DNA of 41,623 nt from positions 1 to 41,623 of the forward strand of contig NZ_AVQI01000042.1 in the NCBI RefSeq assembly GCF_000468115.1. Direction: 5' to 3'. The first letter of the stretch is position 1. Every line of letters begins with the position of its first letter. The DNA comes from Treponema socranskii subsp. socranskii VPI DR56BR1116 = ATCC 35536. GTDB taxonomy: Bacteria; Spirochaetota; Spirochaetia; Treponematales; Treponemataceae. Below are positions 17,110 to 24,991 of the stretch, in pieces. The position numbers and the translations under genes are program-made. Under the pieces are notes generated by a model, which did no database searches, was not told where the DNA came from, and saw only the letters and a list, made by a program, of their open reading frames with translations.

Positions 17110-17805
17110 ATGGGAAGTTATTTATCGGAAAACGAAGCGCGAGATGTGATTGTTGATATGGGAAAACGGGTATATATGAAAGGCTTTGTCGGTGCAAATG
17201 ACGGCAATATCAGCTGTCGCATTGCGGACGATACCATTCTTGTAACTCCCACCGGCGTTTCCAAAGGATTTATGAGACCGGAAATGCTGGTTAAAATGAA
17301 AGTGACGGGAGAAGTGCTGGGAGAAGGTAAACCGTCGTCCGAAACTAAAATGCATCTGCGTGCCTACACGGAAAGCTCGGAAATCAACGCTGTTGTACAT
17401 GTACATCCTCAAGTTGCAACCGCTTTTTCCGTAATCGGACTGCCCTTGGATCATCCTGTCGTCGCAGAGGGGGTTCTTGTAACCGGCAATATTTTGATTG
17501 CGCCTTACGCAAAACCCGGCACCTATGATGTACCGGACGGCATAGCTCCGTTTGTAAAAAAGTACAACGGCGTTCTGCTTGAGAGCCACGGTGCGCTCAC
17601 GTGGGGTATGAATCTGGAACAAGCCGTATACCGCATGGAAGCTCTTGAACATCATGCACATATTCTTTTGTATTCGATGATACTCGCACAATTGACGGGT
17701 AGAAAAATCAGAGGTTTTACTAAAGACGAATGCGCCGACCTTGTCTCGATCCGTGAAAGTATGGGTGTAAAGACCGGCGGCGTGCCAAAGGAATGGACGA
17801 GCTGA
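17110..17805 (+). CDS. Class II aldolase (fuculose-phosphate aldolase-like)
   Basis: This enzyme of about 231 residues has the conserved NDGNISCR phosphate-binding segment, the catalytic acid in SSETKMHL, the zinc histidines in VHVHP, and a third histidine in ESHGAL. It resembles FucA/OtnC-type aldolases more than the short first aldolase does. The frame starts at 17074, but MGSYLSENEA at 17110 is the likely start, with GGAG upstream. A terminator lies between it and the GntP gene. Two different class II aldolases in one cluster suggest two steps, or an aldolase plus an epimerase or decarboxylase. Confidence 0.92.
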   Translation: MGSYLSENEARDVIVDMGKRVYMKGFVGANDGNISCRIADDTILVTPTGVSKGFMRPEMLVKMKVTGEVLGEGKPSSETKMHLRAYTESSEINAVVHVHPQVATAFSVIGLPLDHPVVAEGVLVTGNILIAPYAKPGTYDVPDGIAPFVKKYNGVLLESHGALTWGMNLEQAVYRMEALEHHAHILLYSMILAQLTGRKIRGFTKDECADLVSIRESMGVKTGGVPKEWTS

Positions 17806-18025
17806 TATGGAAGATGTATAGCAGATACGACGGAGCCGGTATGACGTACTGCTTTTACGCGGTCCGGTTCTTCATACAAATAAAAAACGCTTCGAATATT
17901 TTCCGAGTTTAGACGTACAGGTAAAGTCGGGCGGGAACCTTTGTGTTCTTGTTTTGCTTAAGTGTATCGATCTGTTATCTTTACCGTGCGCTTTTTCGAC
18001 ACTGCTCGTAAACTGCGCATTGCGA

Positions 18026-18054
18026 TTGCTTCCCGTACGTATCGGCGCTATACT
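18026..18054 (+). promoter_or_regulatory. Promoter giving a probable leaderless mRNA
   Basis: TTGCTT (18026-18031) and TATACT (18049-18054) are 17 bases apart, and the ATG of the next gene is only six bases beyond the -10 box. Nothing resembling an SD is present. The rest of 17806-18025 shows no gene. Confidence 0.6.
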
Positions 18055-18060
18055 GACCGT

Positions 18061-18984
18061 ATGCGGATGATTTTAACCGGCACCGGTACGAGTCACGGCG
18101 TACCTGCGATTTCCTGTCATTGCAGCGTGTGTACTTCGCTCGATCCGAAAGATAAGCGCTTTCGGTGCAGCGCGTACATATCGCATCGAAACGCCGACGG
18201 GCGCGAAACGCACATCGTCATCGATACGGGGCCCGAGTTCCGCATGCAGGCGCTCGCACATCATATCGATTCTCTCGACGCCGTGCTTTTGACGCACGCC
18301 CATGCCGACCACATTGCGGGACTCGACGACCTGCGCATCTACAGTCACACGAAATCCGAAGGAGCGCTCCGCGGTACGCATCGAGCGGAGACGGATGAAT
18401 CGCCGGGAGCGGGGCTTCCCGTATATGCGGATGAAAATACGATTTCGGGCATACAAAAGAGATTCGACTATATCTTTAAGCCGACGCAGATCGGAGGGGG
18501 AAAACCCAAGCTGCATTTGATAAACGCATCGCGCTTTTCGGGAAAGAAGCCGCTTTATATCGGAGAAGTGCGCGTTATTCCGATTCCGATGTTTCACGGC
18601 GAGCTCGAAACGACGGGCTGGCTTTTGAGCGTCCGAGACGGAGCTTTATTCCGTTCGATCGCCTATCTCACCGACTGCAGCCGCATACCCGAAAGCTCGA
18701 TCGAAACGCTCGTCGTATACGGCGGACACATAGAACACGCGGTCATAGACGGACTTCGCGAAAAACCTCACGCTACGCATTTTTCGTATTTTCAAGCGAT
18801 GGAAAGCGCAGCTCTTATAAGGCCGCACCGTACCTGGCTTACGCACATGAGCCACAATATGAGCCATGCCGATATAACGCGGTACTGCATACGGCGGACG
18901 GAAGATCTTCCGGTTTTGTCGGAAATCGCGAAAGCCGGCGGTTCGGTGTTTCCCGCATACGACGGTCTCGTCCTCGATGTGTAG
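18061..18984 (+). CDS. PhnP-like MBL-fold phosphodiesterase
   Basis: This 307-residue protein starts ILTGTGTSHGVPAISCHC. The cysteines at residues 19, 21 and 24 match the structural zinc site of PhnP-type enzymes, and HAHADH at 79-84 followed by AGLDDLR is the dinuclear metal motif of the same group. Further ligands lie in MFHGELETTG, LTDCS and WLTHMSHNM. PhnP relatives act on cyclic phosphodiesters of ribose; the substrate here is unknown. The open frame extends to 17962, but ATGCGGATG at 18061 starts the homology and sits six bases after a -10 box. The alternative start is 18067. Confidence 0.88.
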   Translation: MRMILTGTGTSHGVPAISCHCSVCTSLDPKDKRFRCSAYISHRNADGRETHIVIDTGPEFRMQALAHHIDSLDAVLLTHAHADHIAGLDDLRIYSHTKSEGALRGTHRAETDESPGAGLPVYADENTISGIQKRFDYIFKPTQIGGGKPKLHLINASRFSGKKPLYIGEVRVIPIPMFHGELETTGWLLSVRDGALFRSIAYLTDCSRIPESSIETLVVYGGHIEHAVIDGLREKPHATHFSYFQAMESAALIRPHRTWLTHMSHNMSHADITRYCIRRTEDLPVLSEIAKAGGSVFPAYDGLVLDV

Positions 18985-19075
18985 CGTTCGGAAAAAGCGG
19001 TCGCAGGGCGGGTATCCGAAAACTTCCGTGTGTCCCTTTTGGTAAATACGTTTCCGCCGATCGCTGCCGCTTTTT

Positions 19076-19104
19076 AAAAGAAAAAACCGCCCGAAAGGCG
19101 GTTT
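19076..19104 (-). terminator. Intrinsic terminator for rpmB
   Basis: On the minus strand AAACCGCC-TTTCG-GGCGGTTT is followed by TTTCTTT, a standard intrinsic terminator some 80 bases past the rpmB stop. Confidence 0.8.
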
Positions 19105-19144
19105 ACGACTGCGATAAAACGATACGGCAAAACGGCTTTTGGGA

Positions 19145-19172
19145 ACCTCTAAAAGCTGCAGTTTTTAGAGGT
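19145..19172. repeat. 10-bp stem hairpin next to rpmB stop
   Basis: ACCTCTAAAA (19145-19154) and TTTTAGAGGT (19163-19172) form a perfect stem around GCTGCAGT, nine bases beyond the rpmB stop. It has no T-tract of its own and looks like a short intergenic repeat element. Confidence 0.6.
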
Positions 19173-19181
19173 AACTTTACC

Positions 19182-19436
19182 CTATTGCGCTTCGGCGGCT
19201 TTTTTATCCTGTTCGGCGAAAGCCATGCGCACGTCTTTAGGGATGCGTACTTTTTTGTCGATATAGTCCGAGCGGATGCAGTTTGCGCACACGTTGATCG
19301 TGCGCGTCGTTCCGTCGACGATCGCTTTTACTTTGTGGAGATTCGGCCGCCACGTGCGTTTCGTATGATTATATGAATTGCTTACTTTGTGACCGTACAT
19401 GAGCGATTTTCCGCAAACATCACAAGTTCTGGACAT
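19182..19436 (-). CDS. rpmB: 50S ribosomal protein L28
   Basis: This 84-residue ribosomal protein begins SRTCDVCGKSLMYGHKVSNS and contains the typical KRTWRPNLHKV. Cysteines at 5, 8, 50 and 53 form two CxxC pairs, so this is the zinc-ribbon (C+) form of L28. The SD AAAGGTAGG precedes the ATG. It lies directly downstream of a CobW-type GTPase, but has its own candidate promoter. Confidence 0.97.
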   Translation of the reverse strand: MSRTCDVCGKSLMYGHKVSNSYNHTKRTWRPNLHKVKAIVDGTTRTINVCANCIRSDYIDKKVRIPKDVRMAFAEQDKKAAEAQ

Positions 19437-19467
19437 ATTTGTACCTACCTTTACCGAATTGTACGAT

Positions 19468-19495
19468 ATTTTATCACTCTATCGGAAAAAGGCAA
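19468..19495 (-). promoter_or_regulatory. Candidate rpmB promoter
   Basis: On the minus strand TTGCCT (19490-19495) and TAAAAT (19468-19473) are 16 bases apart, in the 64-base gap between the CobW-like gene and rpmB. Confidence 0.45.
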
Positions 19496-19500
19496 TTCTG

Positions 19501-20403
19501 TCAACAGCTAAACATCAGCTTGAGCGCGTTTTTGTCGAGGTCTTTGCCGATGACGGTAAGCTTCGATTCGCTCATCGCATCGCAGGTTTCGATGTTGTAG
19601 CGTTTGTCGACGACGTCGAATTTCGCCCACTGTCCGTTTATCGGGACAAAGCCTTTGACGCGGTAGACGCGGCCGAAGCGCTCGGCGATGAGCGCCGAAA
19701 GATAGCTTATCAATTCTTCTATGGACTGAATCGCGATGCCGGTAAAGCTCGCCGTTTCCAAATCGGGGGCGGCCGAAAGCGGAAGCGGAAACAACGCAGT
19801 TTTGCCGGTAAACGCATTTTTCGTTATATCGAAAAGTGCTCCCCACCATGCCGCATTGATGGAATCGTAGGGTTGTGCCGTTATATCCGCATCGGGGTTG
19901 AGGCCTTTGAGCGTACGGACGGCTTTTTCGATTTCCGCTTCGGTTTTGTTTTCGATTTTGGAGACGACGATATGAGAAGCGTTTTCGATTTGATCGGCGT
20001 AAAATTTTTCAAAGGTCGCAAGATACGAATCGATACAGTCGATATCGACTACGGTAACGGGTTTTAAAAGCCGTATGTGCTCATATTCGATTTTATGCAG
20101 ATTTGCGATGACGGAACTTAACAAGCCGACACCGGTCGGTTCGACGACAAGGTATTCGAAGTCTGCGCCGTTTGCAATCGTCAGTACGGACATGGCGAAG
20201 TCCGATTTTTTCGAACAGCAGATGCAGCCTTCGGTGAGTTCCCATACTTTTAAGCGGTTTTGTTCGAGCAGATTTCCGTCTATGCCGGCATCTCCGTATT
20301 CGTTTTCCATGACGGCAAAGCGTTTATCGGTTTTTTCGGCAAGCTTTCGGATAAAAGTCGTTTTGCCTGCGCCCAAAAATCCCGAAACGATCAATATGTG
20401 CAT
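19501..20403 (-). CDS. CobW/COG0523-family GTPase
   Basis: This 300-residue G3E GTPase has Walker A GFLGAGKTT near residue 8, the metal-binding motif GCICCS typical of COG0523 proteins, a switch region VVEPTGVG, and a base-recognition region near VVSKIEN. Members include nucleotide-dependent metal chaperones for zinc, cobalt or nitrile hydratase. No SD is seen before the ATG. The neighbour is the zinc-ribbon L28, which would fit zinc handling; that is only a contextual hint. Confidence 0.9.
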   Translation of the reverse strand: MHILIVSGFLGAGKTTFIRKLAEKTDKRFAVMENEYGDAGIDGNLLEQNRLKVWELTEGCICCSKKSDFAMSVLTIANGADFEYLVVEPTGVGLLSSVIANLHKIEYEHIRLLKPVTVVDIDCIDSYLATFEKFYADQIENASHIVVSKIENKTEAEIEKAVRTLKGLNPDADITAQPYDSINAAWWGALFDITKNAFTGKTALFPLPLSAAPDLETASFTGIAIQSIEELISYLSALIAERFGRVYRVKGFVPINGQWAKFDVVDKRYNIETCDAMSESKLTVIGKDLDKNALKLMFSC

Positions 20404-20422
20404 AGGGTTTTGAAAAAGAGAA

Positions 20423-20466
20423 GAGGGCGGCTTGAAATCGGATTTGAAATCGCTTGCCGCCCCCTC
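20423..20466 (-). terminator. Terminator of alcohol dehydrogenase gene
   Basis: On the minus strand GGGCGGC and GCCGCCC flank a loop with two copies of GATTTCAA, followed by TCTTCTCTTTTTC. It lies 17 bases past the dehydrogenase stop. Confidence 0.6.
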
Positions 20467-20482
20467 CGCGTATATTTTCAGA

Positions 20483-21538
20483 TCAGATGATGACGACCGG
20501 TTTAATCAAATCGGCCGGTTTGTCTTTCATCAACATCAGCGCTTTTTCAACGTTTTCAAAACCGTTGAATTTATGCGTGATCAGTTTGGAAAGATCGAGT
20601 TTGCCGCATGCGACGAGACTTCCGAGTTTTTCCATTCTGAGTCTGCCGCCGGGCATGAGACCGCCGTTGATCTGTTTGTGTCCCATACCGACGCCCCATT
20701 CGGCGCGCGGAATCTTGATATAGGTACCTTCGCCGAGGTAGTTTACATTTCCGATTTTTCCGCCGGCTTTTAAGGATTTGACGGCTTCGTCGAAAGTGTC
20801 GACCGTACCGCCTGCGATGATGACTTTATCGACGCCTTTGCCGTGCGTTAAATCCAGGATCTGCTTGTCGATCGGTCCGTTTTTGTAGTTGATGATATCG
20901 GTCGCGCCGTAGAATTTCGCAGCTTCGATACAGGCGGGGCGGCTTCCGACGGCGTAGAGTTTGGAAGCGCCGCGCAGGTTCGCACCTGCTACCGACATGA
21001 GACCGACCGGTCCTATTCCGATAACGAGAACCGAATCTCCGTACTGAACGTCCGCGAGTTCGGCTCCGTGGAAGCCCGTCGGAACCATATCCGACAGCAT
21101 CGGAGCGTACTGCACTTCGATGCCGTCCGGCAAGTGAGCGAGGTTTCCGTCCGCATCGTTTACATGAAAGAATTCGCCGAATACGCCGTCTTTAAAGTTG
21201 GAAAATTTCCAACCGGCGAGCATGCCGCCCGAATGCATCGAATAGCCTGCCTGCGCTTCGAGGGAGTTCCAGTCCGGTGTGATCGCGGGAACCAAAACTT
21301 TGTCGCCCGGTTTGAAATCTTTGACCAATGCGCCGACTTCGACGACTTCGCCGCAGCCTTCGTGACCCAAAATCATATTGTGCCGGTCACCGATTGCACC
21401 TTCCCAGACAGTGTGAACGTCGGACGTACACGGGCTGAGCGCGAGCGGTTTACAGATGGCATCCATCGGGCCGCATTTCGGGCGATCTTTTTCGATCCAG
21501 CCCGTTTCGCCGATTTTGAGCATTGCAAATCCTTTCAT
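20483..21538 (-). CDS. adh: Zinc NADP-dependent secondary alcohol dehydrogenase
   Basis: This 351-residue medium-chain dehydrogenase is strikingly like the clostridial/Thermoanaerobacter secondary (isopropanol) alcohol dehydrogenases along its whole length, as recalled from known sequences: MKGFAMLKIGETGWIEK, PCTSDVHTV, GHEGCGEVVEVG and MLAGWKFSNFKDG. The catalytic zinc ligands are the Cys of SPCTSD, the His of GHEG, and the Asp of LSDMVPTG. GIGPVGLMS is the nucleotide fold, and the following VGSRP is the residue set that selects NADP(H). It would interconvert small ketones and secondary alcohols. The SD AGGAGG precedes the ATG. Confidence 0.93.
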   Translation of the reverse strand: MKGFAMLKIGETGWIEKDRPKCGPMDAICKPLALSPCTSDVHTVWEGAIGDRHNMILGHEGCGEVVEVGALVKDFKPGDKVLVPAITPDWNSLEAQAGYSMHSGGMLAGWKFSNFKDGVFGEFFHVNDADGNLAHLPDGIEVQYAPMLSDMVPTGFHGAELADVQYGDSVLVIGIGPVGLMSVAGANLRGASKLYAVGSRPACIEAAKFYGATDIINYKNGPIDKQILDLTHGKGVDKVIIAGGTVDTFDEAVKSLKAGGKIGNVNYLGEGTYIKIPRAEWGVGMGHKQINGGLMPGGRLRMEKLGSLVACGKLDLSKLITHKFNGFENVEKALMLMKDKPADLIKPVVII

Positions 21539-21563
21539 ATTAAATCCTCCTGTTTTTTTTCAG

Positions 21564-21578
21564 TATACTTGAAGTATA
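21564..21578 (-). promoter_or_regulatory. 15-bp palindrome in the adh leader
   Basis: TATACTT-G-AAGTATA is a perfect inverted repeat between the candidate promoter and the SD, where a repressor would block early transcription. The protein is unknown. Confidence 0.45.
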
Positions 21579-21592
21579 TGAAATACAATAAC

Positions 21593-21621
21593 AGTATATA
21601 TGAGAATTGCGGATTTTGCAA
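21593..21621 (-). promoter_or_regulatory. Candidate adh promoter
   Basis: On the minus strand TTGCAA (21616-21621) and TATACT (21593-21598) are 17 bases apart. Confidence 0.5.
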
Positions 21622-21682
21622 CAAAAAAATACGAGCGTCATGCCTGCGGTAGCGTCAAGCCTGCACTTGTATAATCCGTATA

Positions 21683-23038
21683 CTACAGTGCGAACAGATC
21701 GTTTAAACCTTCCGACATCGTCGGATGGGTATAGATAAAATCCCGCAGCGCGGTATACGGGATATTATGGTCCATGGCAAGCTTTATCGTATTGATTATT
21801 TCGTACGATTCGGCGCAAAAGAGCGCGGCACCTAAAATCGAGCCGGTTTTATTGTCGATGATCGCTTTGAGTACGCCTTCGCTCTTTTTCAAAACTTTCG
21901 ATTTCGGGATTGCCGCCGCATTCATCGTTACGACACGATAGTCGAGCTTTTGCGCTTTCGCTTCTTTTTCCCCGAGTCCGACTTTTGAATACGGCGGGTC
22001 GATAAAAACCGAATAAGAAAAAGCGCCCCTGTTTTCAGTCGTGCGCTCCTTCGTTCCATTCATATCGGATAAAATAATCCGCGAATCGTCGAGCGAAATA
22101 TACGTAAACTGCAAATTGCCGCATACGTCTCCCGCCGCCCATATATTCGGCACGGAAGTCCGCAAATGCTCGTCCGTTGCGATCGCACCTCTTTCGGTAA
22201 GCGCAATACCGGCCTTTTCGACGTGCAGCGCGGCAAGGTTCGGCCGGCGTCCGAGCGCCAAAAGCACGGCGTCTCCTGCAAGGGTAAGATCTTGTGCGTT
22301 TTTCATATTTTTCATATATGAAAGATTCGCACCGTCAATATTTTTTATATGCGCACCCGTTATAAGAGAGACACCTTTGCTTTCCAGTACGCCTTTAATC
22401 GCTTCGGCAATGTCGCGGTCTTCTTTGGGAAGAAATTCTTCTTCACGCTGAACGATCGTAACTTTCGATCCGAAGTTTGCGTACATCGAAGAAAATTCCA
22501 GTCCGATGTACCCGCCGCCGACGACGGTCAGTCGTTCCGGAAGCTCGGTTAAGTTCATAATCGTTTCGGAAACGAAAACGCGGGTATTGTTTTCCGTTAT
22601 TAAATTTTCCGGAATAAAAGGAAGCGAACCCGTGTTGATGACGAATTTTTTCGCTTCAAGCGTTTGCGTTTTTCCGTCTGCGTCCTTTACTTCGACGGAT
22701 GAAGAACTCAAAAAAGAAGCCGTACCGTTTATCACGTCGACACCCGCTTCAATCAATTTATTGTAATTGGCGGCTCGGAGCGTTGCCGTCAGCGCGTTTT
22801 TATTTTCGATTGCCGATTTATAACGGATCTTTTGCAGATCGAAGTCGTTTTCGGGCGCAAGAGCCGCTTCCGTTATGAGGCGTTTTGACGGAATACAGCC
22901 GACGTTGATACATGTACCGCCGTACATTGCCGGATCTTTTTCAATAAGAGCGACTTTTTCGCCTTTTTTTGCCGACTTTGCCGCAAGGGTTTTTCCCGCT
23001 TTGCCGAATCCGATGATAAGGGTATCGTATGTTTTCAT
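21683..23038 (-). CDS. FAD-dependent disulfide oxidoreductase (RclA-like)
   Basis: This 451-residue class I pyridine-nucleotide disulfide reductase has the FAD-binding start LIIGFGKAGK, the redox disulfide GGTCINVGCIPSK (Cys43 and Cys48), the NAD(P)-binding VVGGGYIGLEF, the second FAD contact WAAGDVCG, and the C-terminal dimer motif THPTMSEGLNDLF. The ending THPT-(M)-xE-x-LNDLF resembles RclA/mercuric-reductase-like proteins rather than lipoamide dehydrogenase. RclA acts in resistance to reactive chlorine in E. coli; the role here is inferred. No SD is seen, and TATAAT on the minus strand (23045-23050) ends six bases before the ATG. Confidence 0.9.
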   Translation of the reverse strand: MKTYDTLIIGFGKAGKTLAAKSAKKGEKVALIEKDPAMYGGTCINVGCIPSKRLITEAALAPENDFDLQKIRYKSAIENKNALTATLRAANYNKLIEAGVDVINGTASFLSSSSVEVKDADGKTQTLEAKKFVINTGSLPFIPENLITENNTRVFVSETIMNLTELPERLTVVGGGYIGLEFSSMYANFGSKVTIVQREEEFLPKEDRDIAEAIKGVLESKGVSLITGAHIKNIDGANLSYMKNMKNAQDLTLAGDAVLLALGRRPNLAALHVEKAGIALTERGAIATDEHLRTSVPNIWAAGDVCGNLQFTYISLDDSRIILSDMNGTKERTTENRGAFSYSVFIDPPYSKVGLGEKEAKAQKLDYRVVTMNAAAIPKSKVLKKSEGVLKAIIDNKTGSILGAALFCAESYEIINTIKLAMDHNIPYTALRDFIYTHPTMSEGLNDLFAL

Positions 23039-23044
23039 ACAGTT

Positions 23045-23050
23045 ATTATA
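23045..23050 (-). promoter_or_regulatory. -10 box six bases before the RclA-like gene
   Basis: A perfect TATAAT on the minus strand is followed by AACTGT and then the ATG at 23038. A good -35 is not evident at 16-18 bases. Confidence 0.5.
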
Positions 23051-23172
23051 TCGCTTTTAATAACAAATAAACAGCACCGTGTAAAAGCCGATGGACAGGG
23101 GGTGCCGGAAAGGTATGCACGAAAAAGAAGCATATATTAAACGAAATGCGTCAGCGCGGAACGCACGATGCG

Positions 23173-23201
23173 TACACAAAAAACGGTTTTTATGCTATAC
23201 T
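23173..23201 (+). promoter_or_regulatory. nfeD promoter, probable leaderless start
   Basis: TACACA (23173-23178) and TATACT (23196-23201) are 17 bases apart, and the ATG at 23208 follows six bases later with no SD. Confidence 0.5.
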
Positions 23202-23207
23202 GCAACC

Positions 23208-23648
23208 ATGCCGATGGTTATTTTGAATAATTTGCCGTGGTTTTGGCTCATCGTCGTCGTTCTCTGCATTGTCATCGAATCGCTTACGCTGGCACTCACG
23301 ACGATTTGGTTTGCATTCGGCGCTTTGGCGATGGTTTTTTTATCGCTCGCACCGATTCCGTTTCGATGGCAGCTTTTTATTTTCGTTGTGATTTCACTTG
23401 CGCTGCTTATCTTTACGCGGCCGCTTGCGGTAAAAAAACTCGCAAAAAAAATGCCGACGAACGCGGACAGCCTTATCGGCAAAAAAGTGCTCGTCACGGA
23501 GCGCATGACGGAGTTCGATAAGGGTGCGGTAAAAGCGGGCGGCATCGTGTGGGCTGCGCGATCGGAAAGCGGCGAGACGATCGAAAAAGGGGAGGAGTGC
23601 AAAATCGTTCGGCTTGAAGGCAATACCGCCGTCGTCGTGCCGATATAA
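23208..23648 (+). CDS. NfeD-like membrane protein
   Basis: This 146-residue protein of the short NfeD (NfeD1b) class has N-terminal transmembrane segments (PWFWLIVVVLCIVIES and IPFRWQLFIFVVISLA) and a C-terminal OB-fold-like domain from about residue 75 (SLIGKKVLVTERM) to VVVPI. It is paired with a downstream stomatin gene only 14 bases away, the standard NfeD/SPFH operon; the partner pair is thought to organise membrane microdomains. The frame is open from 23091, but homology begins at the ATG at 23208. Confidence 0.9.
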   Translation: MPMVILNNLPWFWLIVVVLCIVIESLTLALTTIWFAFGALAMVFLSLAPIPFRWQLFIFVVISLALLIFTRPLAVKKLAKKMPTNADSLIGKKVLVTERMTEFDKGAVKAGGIVWAARSESGETIEKGEECKIVRLEGNTAVVVPI

Positions 23649-23662
23649 TTTTGGGAGGAATT

Positions 23663-24583
23663 ATGAACTTATATGTTGTCATCGCATTGGTTGTCATCGT
23701 CATGGTGCTTGTCATCACGAATATTCAAATCGTTCCGCAAGCGCGCGCGTTTGTGATCGAGCGGCTCGGCACGTATATTACGACGTGGCAGACGGGTTTG
23801 CATGTAAAGACGCCGTTTATCGACCGCATCGCAAATAAAGTGTCGCTCAAAGAACGCGTACTCGATTTTCCGCCGCAGCCGGTTATCACAAAAGATAACG
23901 TTACGATGAAAATCGATACCGTCGTCTATATGCAGATCACCGATGCGAAGCTGTACACCTACGGCGTCGAAAACCCGATGCTCGCCATAGAGAATTTAAG
24001 TGCGACGACGCTGCGCAACATTATCGGAGAGCTGGATTTGGATGCGACGCTTACGAGCCGCGACGTCATCAACACGAAGATGCGTTCGATACTCGACGAA
24101 GCGACCGATCCGTGGGGCATCAAAGTAAACCGCGTCGAAGTGAAAAACATCATGCCGCCGGAAGCGATCCGTGAAGCGATGGAAAAGCAGATGCGTGCCG
24201 AACGCGAACGGCGCGAAAAGATATTGATCGCAGAAGGGCAAAAGCAGTCGGAAATCCTCGTCGCCGAAGGACAAAAGCAGGCGCGTATTCTCGAAGCCGA
24301 AGCGCAAAAGCAGGCGACGATCTTACATGCGGAAGCCGAAAAAGAAGCGCAGATACGAAAAGCCGAAGGCGAAGCTCAGGCGATCCGCGAAGTGCAGCAG
24401 GCGACGGCAGCCGGATTGCAGATGATCAAAGACGTGCACATCGACGAAGCGGTCGTGAAGCTTCGGAGCCTTGAAACGCTTGAAAAAGCCGCGAACGGAC
24501 AGGCGACGAAAATCATCGTGCCGGCGGATTTTCAAAATCTTGCGGGCGTCGTATCGGCAATCGGCGAAATCGGAAAAAAGTAA
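23663..24583 (+). CDS. SPFH/Band 7 (stomatin-like) membrane protein
   Basis: This protein of about 306 residues has one N-terminal membrane anchor (LYVVIALVVIVMVLVI), the SPFH/Band 7 domain (VPQARAFVIERLGTY through RVEVKNIMPPEAIREAM), and a long Ala/Glu/Gln-rich coiled coil of repeated AEGQKQ/AEAEK units before a C-terminal oligomerisation region. It is of the QmcA/stomatin type. The ATG at 23663 is preceded by GGGAGGAA; the TTG at 23651 is not needed. Confidence 0.94.
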   Translation: MNLYVVIALVVIVMVLVITNIQIVPQARAFVIERLGTYITTWQTGLHVKTPFIDRIANKVSLKERVLDFPPQPVITKDNVTMKIDTVVYMQITDAKLYTYGVENPMLAIENLSATTLRNIIGELDLDATLTSRDVINTKMRSILDEATDPWGIKVNRVEVKNIMPPEAIREAMEKQMRAERERREKILIAEGQKQSEILVAEGQKQARILEAEAQKQATILHAEAEKEAQIRKAEGEAQAIREVQQATAAGLQMIKDVHIDEAVVKLRSLETLEKAANGQATKIIVPADFQNLAGVVSAIGEIGKK

Positions 24584-24609
24584 TCGGCGGTTGCAAACGG
24601 GCGGCAGAA

Positions 24610-24639
24610 GTGCAAAAGGCGCCGTCCGAAAATCGATTG
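24610..24639 (+). repeat. 30-bp direct repeat, left copy
   Basis: This begins GTGCAAAAGGCGCCG and ends AAAATCGATTG. It matches 25270-25299 in 29 of 30 positions; the pair brackets the toxin-antitoxin locus. Confidence 0.9.
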
Positions 24640-24724
24640 TTTTTTAACAGTCCGTGCTGATAAACTCAAGCTGGGCAGGTACGTCGCTTGTACGGACATA
24701 TCGAATTTTTTACAAGAGGGGATT

Positions 24725-24991
24725 ATGACTGCGACGATCAATATTAAAACCGATGCCCGATTAAAAAAGCAGGCGGGGAAACTGTTTGCGGATTTGGGCA
24801 TGAATATGACAAGTGCGCTCAATCTGTTTTTGCGCCAAGCGGTTCGCGAAAAACGGATTCCGTTTGAAGTGGCGGATGTACCGAATGCGGTAACGCGCGC
24901 AGCGATGAGAGAGAGCGAACGTATGTTGCATGATCCTAATACGAAATATTATACCGATCTCGATGAAATGTGGCGAGATATTGAAGAATGA
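24725..24991 (+). CDS. dinJ: RelB/DinJ-family antitoxin
   Basis: This 88-residue antitoxin has an N-terminal ribbon-helix-helix domain (TINIKTDARLKKQAGKLFADLG followed by MTSALNLFLRQAV), as in DinJ, and a C-terminal tail (TKYYTDLDEMWRDIEE) that would wrap the toxin. AAGAGGGG precedes the ATG. In intact systems the DinJ-YafQ complex binds the promoter and represses it. Its stop TGA overlaps the ATG of the toxin gene, but that toxin frame is broken, so this may be an orphan antitoxin. Confidence 0.92.
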   Translation: MTATINIKTDARLKKQAGKLFADLGMNMTSALNLFLRQAVREKRIPFEVADVPNAVTRAAMRESERMLHDPNTKYYTDLDEMWRDIEE

